From Kitagawia praeruptora (lineage: Eukaryota; Streptophyta; Magnoliopsida; Apiales; Apiaceae): a stretch of 64,000 nt of DNA. Each line of letters starts with the position of its first letter. Positions within the stretch are counted from its first letter, which is position 1. Position numbers and translations under genes: made by a program. Shown piece by piece: positions 43,901 through 54,654 of the stretch. The stretch is taken from the NCBI GenBank assembly GCA_037693485.1, contig CM075347.1:142737501-142801500 (forward strand), given 5' to 3'. Under the pieces are notes generated by a model, which had not been told where the DNA came from, ran no database searches, and worked only from the letters and a program-made list of their open reading frames with translations.

Positions 43901-45499
43901 AAACACTTAAGAGTATTTTTATATTATCTTTGATAGATTCCGTTTAGTGTTTCGATAAAAAAACTATTTTTTAAAATTTGATCAATAAATATTTATCAAA
44001 ACACTAAAGGAATTTCAATTTGATAATGTGTATTAAAAAGATATGAGCACTTTTTTAAAAAAGTATTTGTCAATAAATGTATTTTTAATTATGACGAATC
44101 TATCAAATAATTATTTTGAAGATTCCAATAAGTGCTTTGATAAAATATTTATATATTTTTTAAAATTTGGTAAATATTTATTTACCAAAACATTTTTAGG
44201 AATCTCACATTGACAATGTACATTATATAGGACCATTAAATTTTACAAAATACTAGTTGTAAAGTTTAATTTAATAATTTGTTTTAACCACGTTGGTATG
44301 TCTTCAAAATTTTATATTGGGATGATACATTTAAAAAAATATATATATATAAAACAATTAAATATACAAAATTTACTATTTTTCATTTATTTTTTAGTAG
44401 GTGTTTAACAAAAATTCTCATAAGTGTTTTACTAAAAAAGTATATTAAATATTAAAATAATTTACTTGAGAAAATAACTATTTTCACGTGTAAACGAAAA
44501 TAATAAAAAATATATTATAATAAACAAAGATTCTCTTATTTTTTCCAAAAAACACTTAAGAGAATCTTGGTGTAGAACACCATGCTACACAATAAACAAA
44601 GATTTTGTAAAAATTATGTTCACTTTTAAAGTTACACTTGCCATATGGGTTTATTCCCATTTATTTCTCTCTTGTGAATTGATTCATCGGTGTGTATGCA
44701 TGTATATGTCTATATACAAAGCAATAATTCTTGCATTCAATTTACACTGGAATTTAAATTCTTCCATATCTAATCCCTTGAATATTTCTTTCCATATTCA
44801 AGATGACGCATTCCATAACTAAATTACAACTCGAAATTTGCTTTTCTAGAAATTACAAAAAATTGAAATATTTATTTTAAAAGAATATTTAGAAGGATAT
44901 GAGTACTTTTCTTTTAAAAAAAACCTACTTGTCAATATTTACAATGATATTAAATATTCTGTTAAGTGTTTCGATATTAATGAATCGTAAAAACACCTAC
45001 ATGAATCAAAAAAGAATATAAACCAGAAAAAATACCGTTATGAGAGAGGACTTTTCAAAGTCGTACATAATACAAAAAAAAAATTAATTAGAGATGAACT
45101 CTAAGTTATGATACGAGATTACGAGATTACGCATGAATAAATTTTAACCTATGATAATGAAAATAGATGAACTCAGGAGTTATGTAACTGAGTGTAGTTA
45201 GCTATGTAATCAAATCAAATACATTAAATTTAAGAATAATTCATAAATGGAAACTACTGTGATGGATAAACAAATCGTATGAAAATCTTGTAATATATGG
45301 TAACCTATTGGACAATACGTATGCTTTACTGTGTATGTTTTTGTATTTTAAAAAATTCAATATTACCCTTATAGTATAAATATAGCAACATATAAAAAGA
45401 TTTGTATTTAATATGAGCCACATGATTAGAAATAAATCAACTGTGGATGTAAGGGTTCTCTAGTTCTCTTGCTAAGGAGGGTTCTCTTTTGAACCTTCT

Positions 45500-45501
<2 letters not shown>

Positions 45502-45559
<58 letters not shown>
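45502..45559. repeat. (TA)n microsatellite, right side of TIR element
   Basis: About 29 TA units, continuing the tract split by the element. Confidence 0.95.
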
Positions 45560-45564
<5 letters not shown>

Positions 45565-46216
45565 ACTATGTTTCTAAAATGTATGGCTAGGATTAGCTTT
45601 TTTTAAGGGCATAGATTGTTTGACTCGTCAATCCATGTGATAGTGATACTAAATTGACCAATAAGAGATAGCCACGTAGACGATGATTGAGAAATTCAAA
45701 TATAATGATAACACGGCTAAATTCGACCAAATATGATCGAATTTAGGAGCTAAATTCGACCAAATATGGTCGAATTTAGGAGCTAAATTCGACCAAATGT
45801 AGTTGAAATTAGAAGCTCGCCTAAACTCGACCGAATTCGATCGAATAAATATTTGGTCAAAATTCAGTTGAATTGATTAATTTAAAAAATTAATAAAAAT
45901 TGGAATAAAGGCCAAAAAATTAAATAAAATAGAAAAAAAACATTTTTTTTCCAGAATTTAAAATCACCCACGTAGTCATACAACCAAATTTTATGTTCAA
46001 AAATAGACATTTTTTCTATTTTTATTTAAAATTTTAATTTATTTTACAAACTAGTTAAAAAATGGGGAAAATTAAAAAAAAATGGAAGATTAGTGAAAGT
46101 AGGGTAAGATTCATCTCACAAATAGTGAGTATGACTACTTTGGTATGCATAAATTTTAAATTGAATTTTGGATTTATTTTCTATTTTTATTTTATTTTTA
46201 ATTTATTTTCCAAATT

Positions 46217-49200
46217 AGTTGACTGTTAAATTATCAAACCAAATTAATTTATTTTTTTCTGAAATTTTGGCAAAAACATTAAAAAGGATGGATTTTGACC
46301 ACCTTGTGGTTGTGTCATCGAGAAATATTTTTTAAAAAATCGAAACACTAAACCTTGACGAAACCCTATTTAGGAGTTCTAGTCAAATTACTAGTTGACC
46401 GTTAAATTACCAAACCAAATTAATTTATTTTTTTCTAAAATTTTGGCAATAACATTAGAAATGATGGATCTTGACCACCGTACGGTTGGGTCATCGAGAA
46501 ATATTTTTTAAAAGATCGAAATACTAAGCCCTGACGAAACCATGTTTAGGGTTCTAGTCAAATTACTAGTTGACCGTTAAATTACCGAACCAAAATAATT
46601 TATTTTTTTCTGAAATTTTGGCAATAACATTAGAAAGGATAGATCTTGACCACCGTATGGTTGGATCCTGGAGAAATATTTTTAAAAAAATCGAAACACT
46701 AAACCCTGACGAAACCCTGTTTAGGGGTTCTAGTCAACGTACTAGTTGACCGTTAAATTACCAAACCAAATTAATTAATTTTTTTCTGAAATTTTGGCAA
46801 TAACATTAGAAAGGATGGATCTTGACCTATGGTTGGATCCTGGAGAAATATTTTTAAAAAAATCGAAACACTAAACCCTGACGAAACCCTATTTAGGGGT
46901 TCTAGTCAACGTACTAGTTGACCGTTAAATTACCAAACCAAATTAATTTATATTTTTTATGAAATTTTGGTAATAACATTAAAAAGGATGGATCTTGACC
47001 ACCGTACGATTGGGTCATCGAGAAATATTTTTAAACAAATCGAAACACTAAACCCTGACGAAACCCTGTTTAGGGGTTCTAGTCAAAGTACTAGTTGACC
47101 GTTAAATTACCAAACCAAATTAATTTATTTTTTTCTGAAATTTTGGCAATAACATTAGAAAGGATAGATCTTGACCACCGTACAGTTGGATCGTGGAGAA
47201 ATATTTTTAAAAAAATCGAAACACTAAACCCTGACGAAACACTATTTAGGGGTTCTAGTCAACGTACTAGTTGACCGTTAAATTACAAAACCAAATTAAT
47301 TTATTTTTTTATGAAATTTTGTAAAAAACATTAAAAAGGATGGATCTTGACCACCGTACGGTTGGGTCATCGAGAAATATTTTTGAAAAAAATCGAAATA
47401 CTAAGCCCTGACGAAACCATGTTTAGGGTTCTAGTCAAATTACTAGTTGACCGTTAAATTACCGAACCAAATTAATTTACTTTTTTTTTCTGAAATTTTG
47501 GCAATAACATTAGAAAGGATGGATCTTGACCACCGTTTGGTTGGATCCTGGAGAAATATTTTTTAAAAAATCGAAACACTAAACCCTGACGAAACCCTGT
47601 TTAGGGGTTCTAGTCAACGTACTAGTTGACCGTTAAATTACCAAACCAAATTAATTTATTTTTTATGAGATTTTGGAAATAACATTAAAAAGGATGGATC
47701 ATGACCACCGTACAATTGGGTCATCGAGAAATATTTTTAAACAAATCGAAACACTAAACCCTAACGAAACCCTGTTTAGGGGTTCTAGTCAACGTACTAG
47801 TTGACAGTTAAATTACCAAACCAAATTAATTTATTTTTTTCTGAAATTTTATCAATAACATTAGAAAGGATAGATCTTGACCACCGTACGGTTGGATCGT
47901 GGAGAAATATTTTTTAAAAAATCGAAACACTAAACCCTGATGAAACCCTGTTTAGGGGTTCTAGTCAACGTAATAGTTGACCGTTAAATTACAAAAGCAA
48001 ATTAATTTATTTTTGTATGAAATTTTGTAAATAACATTAAAAAGGATGGATCTTGACCACCGTACGGTTGGGTCATCGAGAAATATTTTTTAAAAAATCG
48101 AAATATTAAGCCCTGACGAAACCATGTTTAGGGTTCTAGTCAAATTACTAGTTGACCATTAAATTACCGAACCAAATTAATTTATTTTTTTCTGAAATTT
48201 TGGCAATAACATTAGAAAGGATGGATCTTGACCACCGTATGGTTGGATCCTGGAGAAATATTTTTAAAAAAATCGAAACACTAAACACTGACGAAACCCT
48301 GTTTAGGGGTTCTAGTCAACGTACTAGTTGACCGTTAAATTACCAAACCAAATTAATTTATTTTTTTACGAGATTTTGGAAATAACATTAAAAAGGATGG
48401 ATCTTGACCACCGTACGATTGGGTCACCGAGAAATATTTTTAAACAAATCGAAACACTAAACCCTGACGAAACCCTGTTTAGGGGTTCTAGTCAACGTAC
48501 TAGTTGACCGTTAAATTACCAAACCAAATTAATTTATTTTTTTCTGAAATTTTGGCAATAACATTAGAAAGGATAGATCTTGACCACCGTACAGTTGGAT
48601 CGTGGAGAAATATTTTTAAAAAAATCGAAACACTAAACCCTGACGAAACACTGTTTAGGGGTTCTAGTCAACGTATTAGTTGACCGTTAAATTACAAAAC
48701 CAAATTAATTTATTTTTTATGAAATTTTGTAAATAACATTAAAAAGGATGGATCTTGACCACCGTACGGTTGGGTCATCGAGAAATATTTTTGAAAAAAA
48801 TCGAAATATTAAGCCCTGACGAAACCATGTTTAGGGTTCTAGTCAAATTACTAGTTGACCGTTAAATTACCGAAATAAATTAATTTATTTTTTTTTTCTG
48901 AAATTTTGGCAATAACATTAGAAAGGATGGATCTTGACCACCGTTTGGTCGGATCCTGGAGAAATATTTTTAAAAAAATCGAAACACTGAACCCTGACGA
49001 AACCCTGTTTAGGGGTTAGAGTCAACGTAATAGTTGACCGTTAAATTACCAAACCAAATTAATTTATTTTTTTATGAGATTTTGGAAATAACATTAAAAA
49101 GGATGGATCTTGACCACAGTACGATTGGGTCATCGAGAAATATTTTTAAACAAATCGAAACACTAAACCCTGACGAAACCCTGTTTAGGGGTTCTAGTCA

Positions 49201-51330
49201 ACGTACTAGTTGATTGTTAAATTACCGAACCAAATTAATTTAATTTTTTTCTGAAATTTTGGCAATAACATTAGAAAGGATGGATCTTGACCACCTTTTG
49301 GTCGGATCCTGGAGAAATATTTTTAAAAAAATCGAAACACTAAATCCAGACGAAACCCTGTTTAGGGGTCATAGTCAACGTAATAGTTGACCGTTAAATT
49401 ACCAAACCAAATTAATTTATTTTTTTATGAGATTTTGGAAATAACATTAAAAAGGATGGATCTTGACCACCGTATGATTGGGTCATCGAGAAATATTTTT
49501 AAACAAATCGAAACACTAAACCCTGACGAAATCCTGTTTAGGGGTTCTAGTCAACGTACTAGTTGACCGTTAAATTACCAAACCAAATTAATTTATTTAT
49601 TTTCTGAAATTTCGGCAATAACATTAGAAAAGATAGATCTTGACCACCGTACGGTTGGATCGTGGAGAAATATTTTTAAAAAAATCGAAACACTAAACCC
49701 TGACGAAACCCTGTTTAGGGGTTCTAGTCAACGTACTAGTTGACCGTTAAATTACAAAACCAAATTAATTTATTTTTTTTATGAAATTTTGTAAATAACA
49801 TTGAAAAGGATGGATCTTGACCACCGTACGGTTGGGTCATCGAGAAAGTTTTTAAAAAAATCGAAACACTAAATCCTGACGAAACCGAGTTTAGGGGTTA
49901 CAGTCAAAGTATAGTTGACCGCTAAATTACCAAACGAAACTAATTTATTTTTTTCTGAAATTTTGGAAATAACATTAGAAAGGATGGATGTTGACCTCCG
50001 TAAGGTTGGTTTGTCGAGAAATATTTCTAAAAAAATCAAAACACTAAACCGTGACGAAACCCTGTTTAGGTGATCGAGTCAACGTACTAGTTGACCGTTA
50101 AATAACAAACCAAATTTATTTATTTTTTCTAAAATTTTGGCAGTAACATTAAAAAGGATGGATCTTGACCACAGTACGATTGGGTCATCGAGAAATATTT
50201 TTAAACAAATCGAAACACTAAACCCTGACGAAACCCTGTTTAGGGGTTCTAGTCAACGTACTAGTTGATTGTTAAATTACCGAACCAAATTAATTTAATT
50301 TTTTTCTGAAATTTTGGCAATAACATTAGAAAGGATGGATCTTGACCACCGTTTGGTCGGATCCTGGAGAAATATTTTTAAAAAAATCGAAACACTAAAT
50401 CCAGACGAAACCCTGTTTAGGGGTCATAGTCAACGTAATAGTTGACCGTTAAATTACCAAACCAAATTAATTTATTTTTTTATGAGATTTTGGAAATAAC
50501 ATTAAAAAGGATGGATCTTGACCACCGTATGATTGGGTCATCGAGAAATATTTTTAAACAAATCGAAACACTAAACCCTGACGAAATCCTGTTTAGGGGT
50601 TCTAGTCAACGTACTAGTTGACCGTTAAATTACCAAACCAAATTAATTTATTTATTTTCTGAAATTTTGGCAATAACATTAGAAAAGATAGATCTTGACC
50701 ACCGTACGGTTGGATCGTGGAGAAATATTTTTAAAAAAATCGAAACACTAAACCCTGACGAAACCCTGTTTAGGGGTTCTAGTCAACGTACTAGTTGACC
50801 GTTAAATTACAAAACCAATTTAATTTATTTTTTTTATGAAATTTTGTAAATAACATTGAAAAGGATGGATCTTGACCACCGTACGGTTGGGTCATCGAGA
50901 AAGTTTTTAAAAAAATCGAAACACTAAATCCTGACGAAACCGAGTTTAGGGGTTACAGTCAAAGTATAGTTGACCGCTAAATTACCAAACGAAACTAATT
51001 TATTTTTTTCTGAAATTTTGGAAATAACATTAGAAAGGATGGATGTTGACCTCCGTAAGGTTGGTTTGTCGAGAAATATTTTTAAAAAAATCAAAACACT
51101 AAACCGTGACGAAACCCTGTTTAGGTGATCGAGTCAACGTACTAGTTGACCGTTAAATAACAAACCAAATTTATTTATTTTTTTCTAAAATTTTGGCAGT
51201 AACATTAAAAAGGATGGATCTTGACCTCCGTATGGTTGGGTTGTCGAGAAATATTTTTTTAAAAATTGAAACACTAAACCGTGATGAAACCCTGTTTAGG
51301 GGTTCTAGTCAAAATACCAGTTGACCATTA
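46217..51330. repeat. ~176-bp satellite array in CACTA-like #3 (about 29 units)
   Basis: Units start near AGTTGACCGTTAAATTACC, first at 46217, 46393, 46568, 46744, 46916, 47093 and 47269 (172-177 bp apart). Blocks GGATGGATCTTGACCACCG, GAAATATTTTTAAAAAAATC and CCTGACGAAACCCTG recur. Variant monomers (for example with ATGAGATTTTGG, CTGAAATTTTGG or ATGAAATTTTGT) rotate in a regular order, a higher-order repeat of about four monomers (~704 bp). 49111-50164 and 50165-51218 are near-identical six-monomer copies. The array reads as the reverse complement of the satellite at 5871-7865. Confidence 0.93.
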
Positions 51331-52259
51331 ATTTTTTCCCCTCCTTATATTTTCTAATTTTAATTATAAAATGTAATGTCTTCCGGATACTCACATTTTT
51401 TTTGTATTTTTTTACAACTAGTTGTTTTTCAATTTTTTTTGAAAGTATCTAATGTGTCAATATTCAACATTCTCTTATCATATGAATTTTTTTTGTAAAA
51501 ACTAAATTTGTATATGTGATTAATGTCATCTTTCTATTTATAAATATTTTTTTATGATATGTACAAACATTTAAATATTTAATAATATTTTTTTCAATTT
51601 CTGAAAATAATAAATTCAACCGAATTTTGTCACATTTATTACATTCATACCGTATGTATTTCCAATACCCTCATAAATTTGTTTTTTGTATTTTTTCAAA
51701 CTAATTAGATACTTATTTATTTTATTTAGGCAATATACTAAATAAAAATTCAAATTTCTCCTATCATATGAATATTTTTTACGCACAAACTAAATTTATA
51801 CATATGAATAATGTTATCATTGTATTTATAATATTTTTTTAATGATGTGTACGATTATTTAAATATTTAATAATATTTTTTCAAACTAATTAGATACTTA
51901 TTTAATTTATTTAAACAATCTACTAAATAAAAATTTAACTTTCTCCTATCATATGAATATTTTTTACGCACAAACTAAATTTATACTTGTGAATAATGTC
52001 ATCCTTGTATTTATAAATATTTTTTAATGATGTGTACAATTATTTAAATATTTAATAATATTTTTTCAAACTAATTATATACTTATTAAATTTATTTAAA
52101 CAATCTACTAAATAAAAATTTAACTTTCTCCTATCATATGAATATTTTTTTTGCACAAACTAAATTTATACATATGAATAATGTTATCCTTGTATTTATA
52201 AATATTTTTTCATGATGTGTACAAACATTTAAATATTTAATTATATTTTCAACTTCTGA
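51331..52259. repeat. AT-rich stretch with ~180-bp tandem copies
   Basis: Three or four tandem versions of a block with TTTCTCCTATCATATGAAT and AAACTAAATTTATAC occur at about 51480, 51760, 51945 and 52125. There is no gene. Confidence 0.7.
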
Positions 52260-52810
52260 AATAATAAATTCAACCGAATTTGATCACATTTACTAAATTC
52301 GACCAAATTTGGTCAAATATGATGCGGGTAAATTCGACTATTTTTGGTCAAATTTCATATTTGACCGAATTCGGTCACATTTATAAATTCGACCAAATTT
52401 CGTCCACACCCGAAAATTTTTTTGGGCGGCAATTTTCCCGCTCCCCGCTAAATTCGACCATATTCGCTCAAATTTAGCATGCCCCAAAATATTATGGGCG
52501 GGAATTTTCCCACCATTTTTGGCGGTTGCTAAATTTGACCGAATTCGGTCAAATTTTTAAATGTGACCGAATACGGTCGAATTTAGTAGCTATTAAATTC
52601 GACCGAAAAACAAATCGGTTGAATTTAGTACACTAAATGCGACCAACTAATAACAATCGAATTTAGTAGCTACTAAATTTGATCGAATACAGTCGAATAT
52701 ATAAATGTGACCGAATTCGGTCATATTTAGTCGCGATCATATTTAGCCGGGTCGAAATTGGTCGACCGAATTCGGTCATATTTAGCCGCGGTCGAATTTA
52801 TTTGGTCATA
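52260..52810. repeat. Right subterminal repeats of CACTA-like #3
   Basis: About 25 copies of TAAATTCGACC / GGTCGAATTTA and GACCGAATTCGGTC, many palindromic. The same motif fills 38790-39270 at the other side and an internal patch at 45715-45860. Confidence 0.8.
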
Positions 52811-53306
52811 TTTAACCTTGTTTTCTTGTAGTGGTTTCTTAATCTCCGTGAAAGTCAAACATGTTCATACATTATGGGACGGAGGGAGTAGTTATTTAAA
52901 AAAACAACTAACAAACTAATTAACAATTAAACTAATTTTGAATTATTCTCAACAAAAAAAAAGCCATGTTGATTGTGTTGGAGTGTGAATGGAATTTCCT
53001 TCGGCTGGGTTCAAGCTTTCAGCATGTGAGGGTACGTTTAGTAGGGCTCAATCGGAGCAATTATGGTAGACCTAGACACTGGTGTAGTCAAAATCAAGGT
53101 TAGACACTCGATAACCTTATTATCACAATTATAACCTAAGTAGGGACAGTATGGACAAAGAAATCACAAGCCATTGATTCAATAATTATCGTACTGGATG
53201 ATTATACGAATCATTTCATTTGCTTATTAATACTAGACTTCACTTCACTTCTAATGCATTCACCTACTACGTACATAGGTTAATTACAACCTTCAATCAT
53301 ACTCAA

Positions 53307-53760
53307 TGGAGTTCATTCTCTTCCGTTTCTTTGTACTTCTTTCTGTAAGTTGCGTCCATCACCAATTTCTGGGAATTCACTCTTAAGTTCAATTATTTTC
53401 CAAGCATACGGATATGTAGCCGTGTTCTGCTACTAACTTTTGTAACCGGGATTTATACATTAAATTTTCTACTAGTAAACTGTATATAAATCTACTAAAA
53501 ATACGAATAATATTCACTAATAATTCATATGTTACAAGCTAGATCTACTAAAAATACGAATAATATTCACTAATAATTCATATGTTACAAGCTAGTTTCT
53601 AAGCTAGATTAGTAATTTGTTTCTTTAATCGCGCATGCATATATTCACCTGTATGTTTGTGAGATTCCATTCCAAAAAATTTCTTGAGTTTGACTCTCTT
53701 TATGATTATAATGCAGGTAGCATTTGTGGCAACTCATGGAGCTCTAATTTTTGAAGATTA
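53307..53760 (+). pseudogene. BURP-domain RD22-like gene, copy C (5' remnant only)
   Basis: Exon 1 (53307-53345, one substitution from copy B) encodes MEFILFRFFVLLS and has the same GTAAG donor. After an intron with a 55-bp internal duplication, exon 2 starts after AATGCAG at ~53716 (VAFVATHGALIFED) and homology stops at about 53760. There the frame runs into TAA instead of continuing YWRSVFP. Exon 3 with the BURP domain is absent from the rest of the window. It is a truncated duplicate; only a short signal-peptide-like product could be made. Confidence 0.85.
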
Positions 53761-53994
53761 AAGTTAATATTTATAGTAGTATATCAAATTAAAAAAAATT
53801 AAAAGTAATCTTTACTTTGCAAGAAGGCTTGTATAAAATTAATCTTTGCTTTGCAATAAGCTAGTATAAAATTATATGTTTATGCATATATATAATAATT
53901 TTGATTAATTTTTCTATTTTTAATTACATAATAATACTACATTGGTACTTTTTGAGCACATCATAACATCAAGCTCTATAAAATATTGTGTATA
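53761..53994. other. AT-rich sequence after the BURP-C breakpoint
   Basis: No gene or known repeat is recognised. A ~50-bp block (TTTTTAATTACATAATAATAC...) recurs at 54675 on the far side of the Emigrant-like element. Confidence 0.5.
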
Positions 53995-54652
53995 CAGTAA
54001 AACCTCGGTAAATTAATTAATACTCGATAAATTAATAATCTCGATAAAATTAATAATTTGTCCAGTCCCATCTTGGGACCAGTACAAAATTGGATCGCAA
54101 TCGATAAAATAATAAGATAATAACTTTTTTGAAATTCCAGTGTATATATATTGGTCCCAAAGAAACTATAAATTAATAATTACTAAAAGATTCCGAATTC
54201 TAAGATTGTCGAGTACTAAAAAATGAATCTATAGTCATTTATTTTTTGTTGAACTTTCAAATCAATATAGTTCATCTTTAAATCTTCTCATTGGCCATTG
54301 CACTTTAAGAGTTGGGGCATTGTCTTCTCGTATTTCAACAAATTGTAAAGAGTTGTTTCCACTTGCAATTCTTTCCGAATGATCGACCGGTTCCAAAGCT
54401 AGTGAATCATCCTCAAATTCAATTAATTTATGAATGTACATTAATAGAATGTGCATTGGAACTTGTTTTTGTAATTTATTTTTCGTTTCTAACTAATATA
54501 CATTATAAATAGAAAATTGGATGTGGAAATTTAAAGATCATACGTAAAACCTCTTTAAATTAATAAATTATTAATTTATCGATATAATAATATCTCGCTA
54601 AATTAATAAAATATCTTGGTCCAAACATTATTAATTTATAGAGGTTTTACTG
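53995..54652 (-). mobile_element. Emigrant-like (pogo/mariner) element
   Basis: CAGTAAAACCTCGGTAAATT and its counterpart AATTTATAGAGGTTTTACTG are the Emigrant-type terminal inverted repeats known from Arabidopsis and other dicots, with TA at 53993-53994 and 54653-54654. The copy is 658 bp and has extra internal inverted copies of the terminal motif. A minus-strand open stretch (54262-54456) may be a remnant of the pogo-like transposase gene, but I cannot confirm it. Confidence 0.8.
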
Positions 54653-54654
54653 TA

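Larger units (their letters stand above)
39899..45501. mobile_element. 5.6-kb TIR element inserted in a (TA)n microsatellite (Mutator-like suspected)
   Basis: The left end has GAGAACCTCCTTAGCAAG then AGAACCAGAGAACCC. The right end has, in reverse complement, GAGAACCCTCCTTAGCAAG then AGAACTAGAGAACCC. The ends are thus ~50-bp imperfect inverted repeats, each bordered by TA repeats. The interior has a promoter-like start with a short broken ORF (40231-40517), a hairpin-rich tandem array (41570-43900) and otherwise AT-rich non-coding sequence. There is no full transposase. The ORF's KEWIKATGFGSVLMF-like reading across its stop is reminiscent of proteins carried by plant Mutator-like elements, so this is a family-level inference. 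Confidence 0.6.
38506..52833. mobile_element. Large CACTA-like element #3 with satellite cargo (left terminus unclear)
   Basis: The right end TTTTCTTGTAGTG at 52833 is a CACTA terminus with the same first 12 bases as CACTA #1. Subterminal-type repeats AAATTCGACC / GGTCGAATTT are dense at 38790-39270, 45715-45860 and 52260-52810. On the left the host Stowaway breaks at ~38506, but a CACTAC terminus is not visible; sequence starting ACTAGGGTTAAGTATC takes its place, possibly another insertion. No transposase ORF was found. The cargo is a (TA)n-flanked TIR element and a ~5-kb satellite array. Confidence 0.7.
38266..52888. mobile_element. Stowaway-like element split by CACTA-like element #3
   Basis: CTCCCTCCGTCCC starts at 38266 after TA, and GGGACGGAGGGAG ends at 52888 before TA. 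The two pieces (38266-~38505 and 52834-52888) align with the reverse complement of the 19216-23984 copy, including TTTCACGGAGATTAAGAA. Confidence 0.85.
30933..52954 (-). mobile_element. Minus-strand Ty1/copia remnant with LTR-start sequence at both outer ends (inverted)
   Basis: The right end, read on the minus strand, is a 5' LTR starting TGTTGAGAATAATTC at 52954. It is split by a Stowaway/CACTA insertion and ends at 38095, followed by the primer-binding site TGGTATCAGAGC and gag. The 3' side has a purine tract (AAGAGGGAA on minus) just before another TGTTGAGAATAATTC at 31222. The outermost left end at 30933 also reads TGTTGAGAATAATTC, but on the plus strand, and ~225 bp of LTR follow in plus orientation. 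The outer ends are therefore inverted relative to each other. Runs of A (AAAAA) flank both ends and are compatible with a 5-bp duplication. Protease, integrase and RT are absent. Confidence 0.75.
38095..52954 (-). repeat. 5' LTR of the copia remnant, split by a Stowaway/CACTA nest
   Basis: LTR sequence is 38095-38265 and 52889-52954. The intervening 14.6 kb is a Stowaway element that itself contains a CACTA-like element. The left LTR copy (31003-31015) is uninterrupted at the insertion point. Confidence 0.8.
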
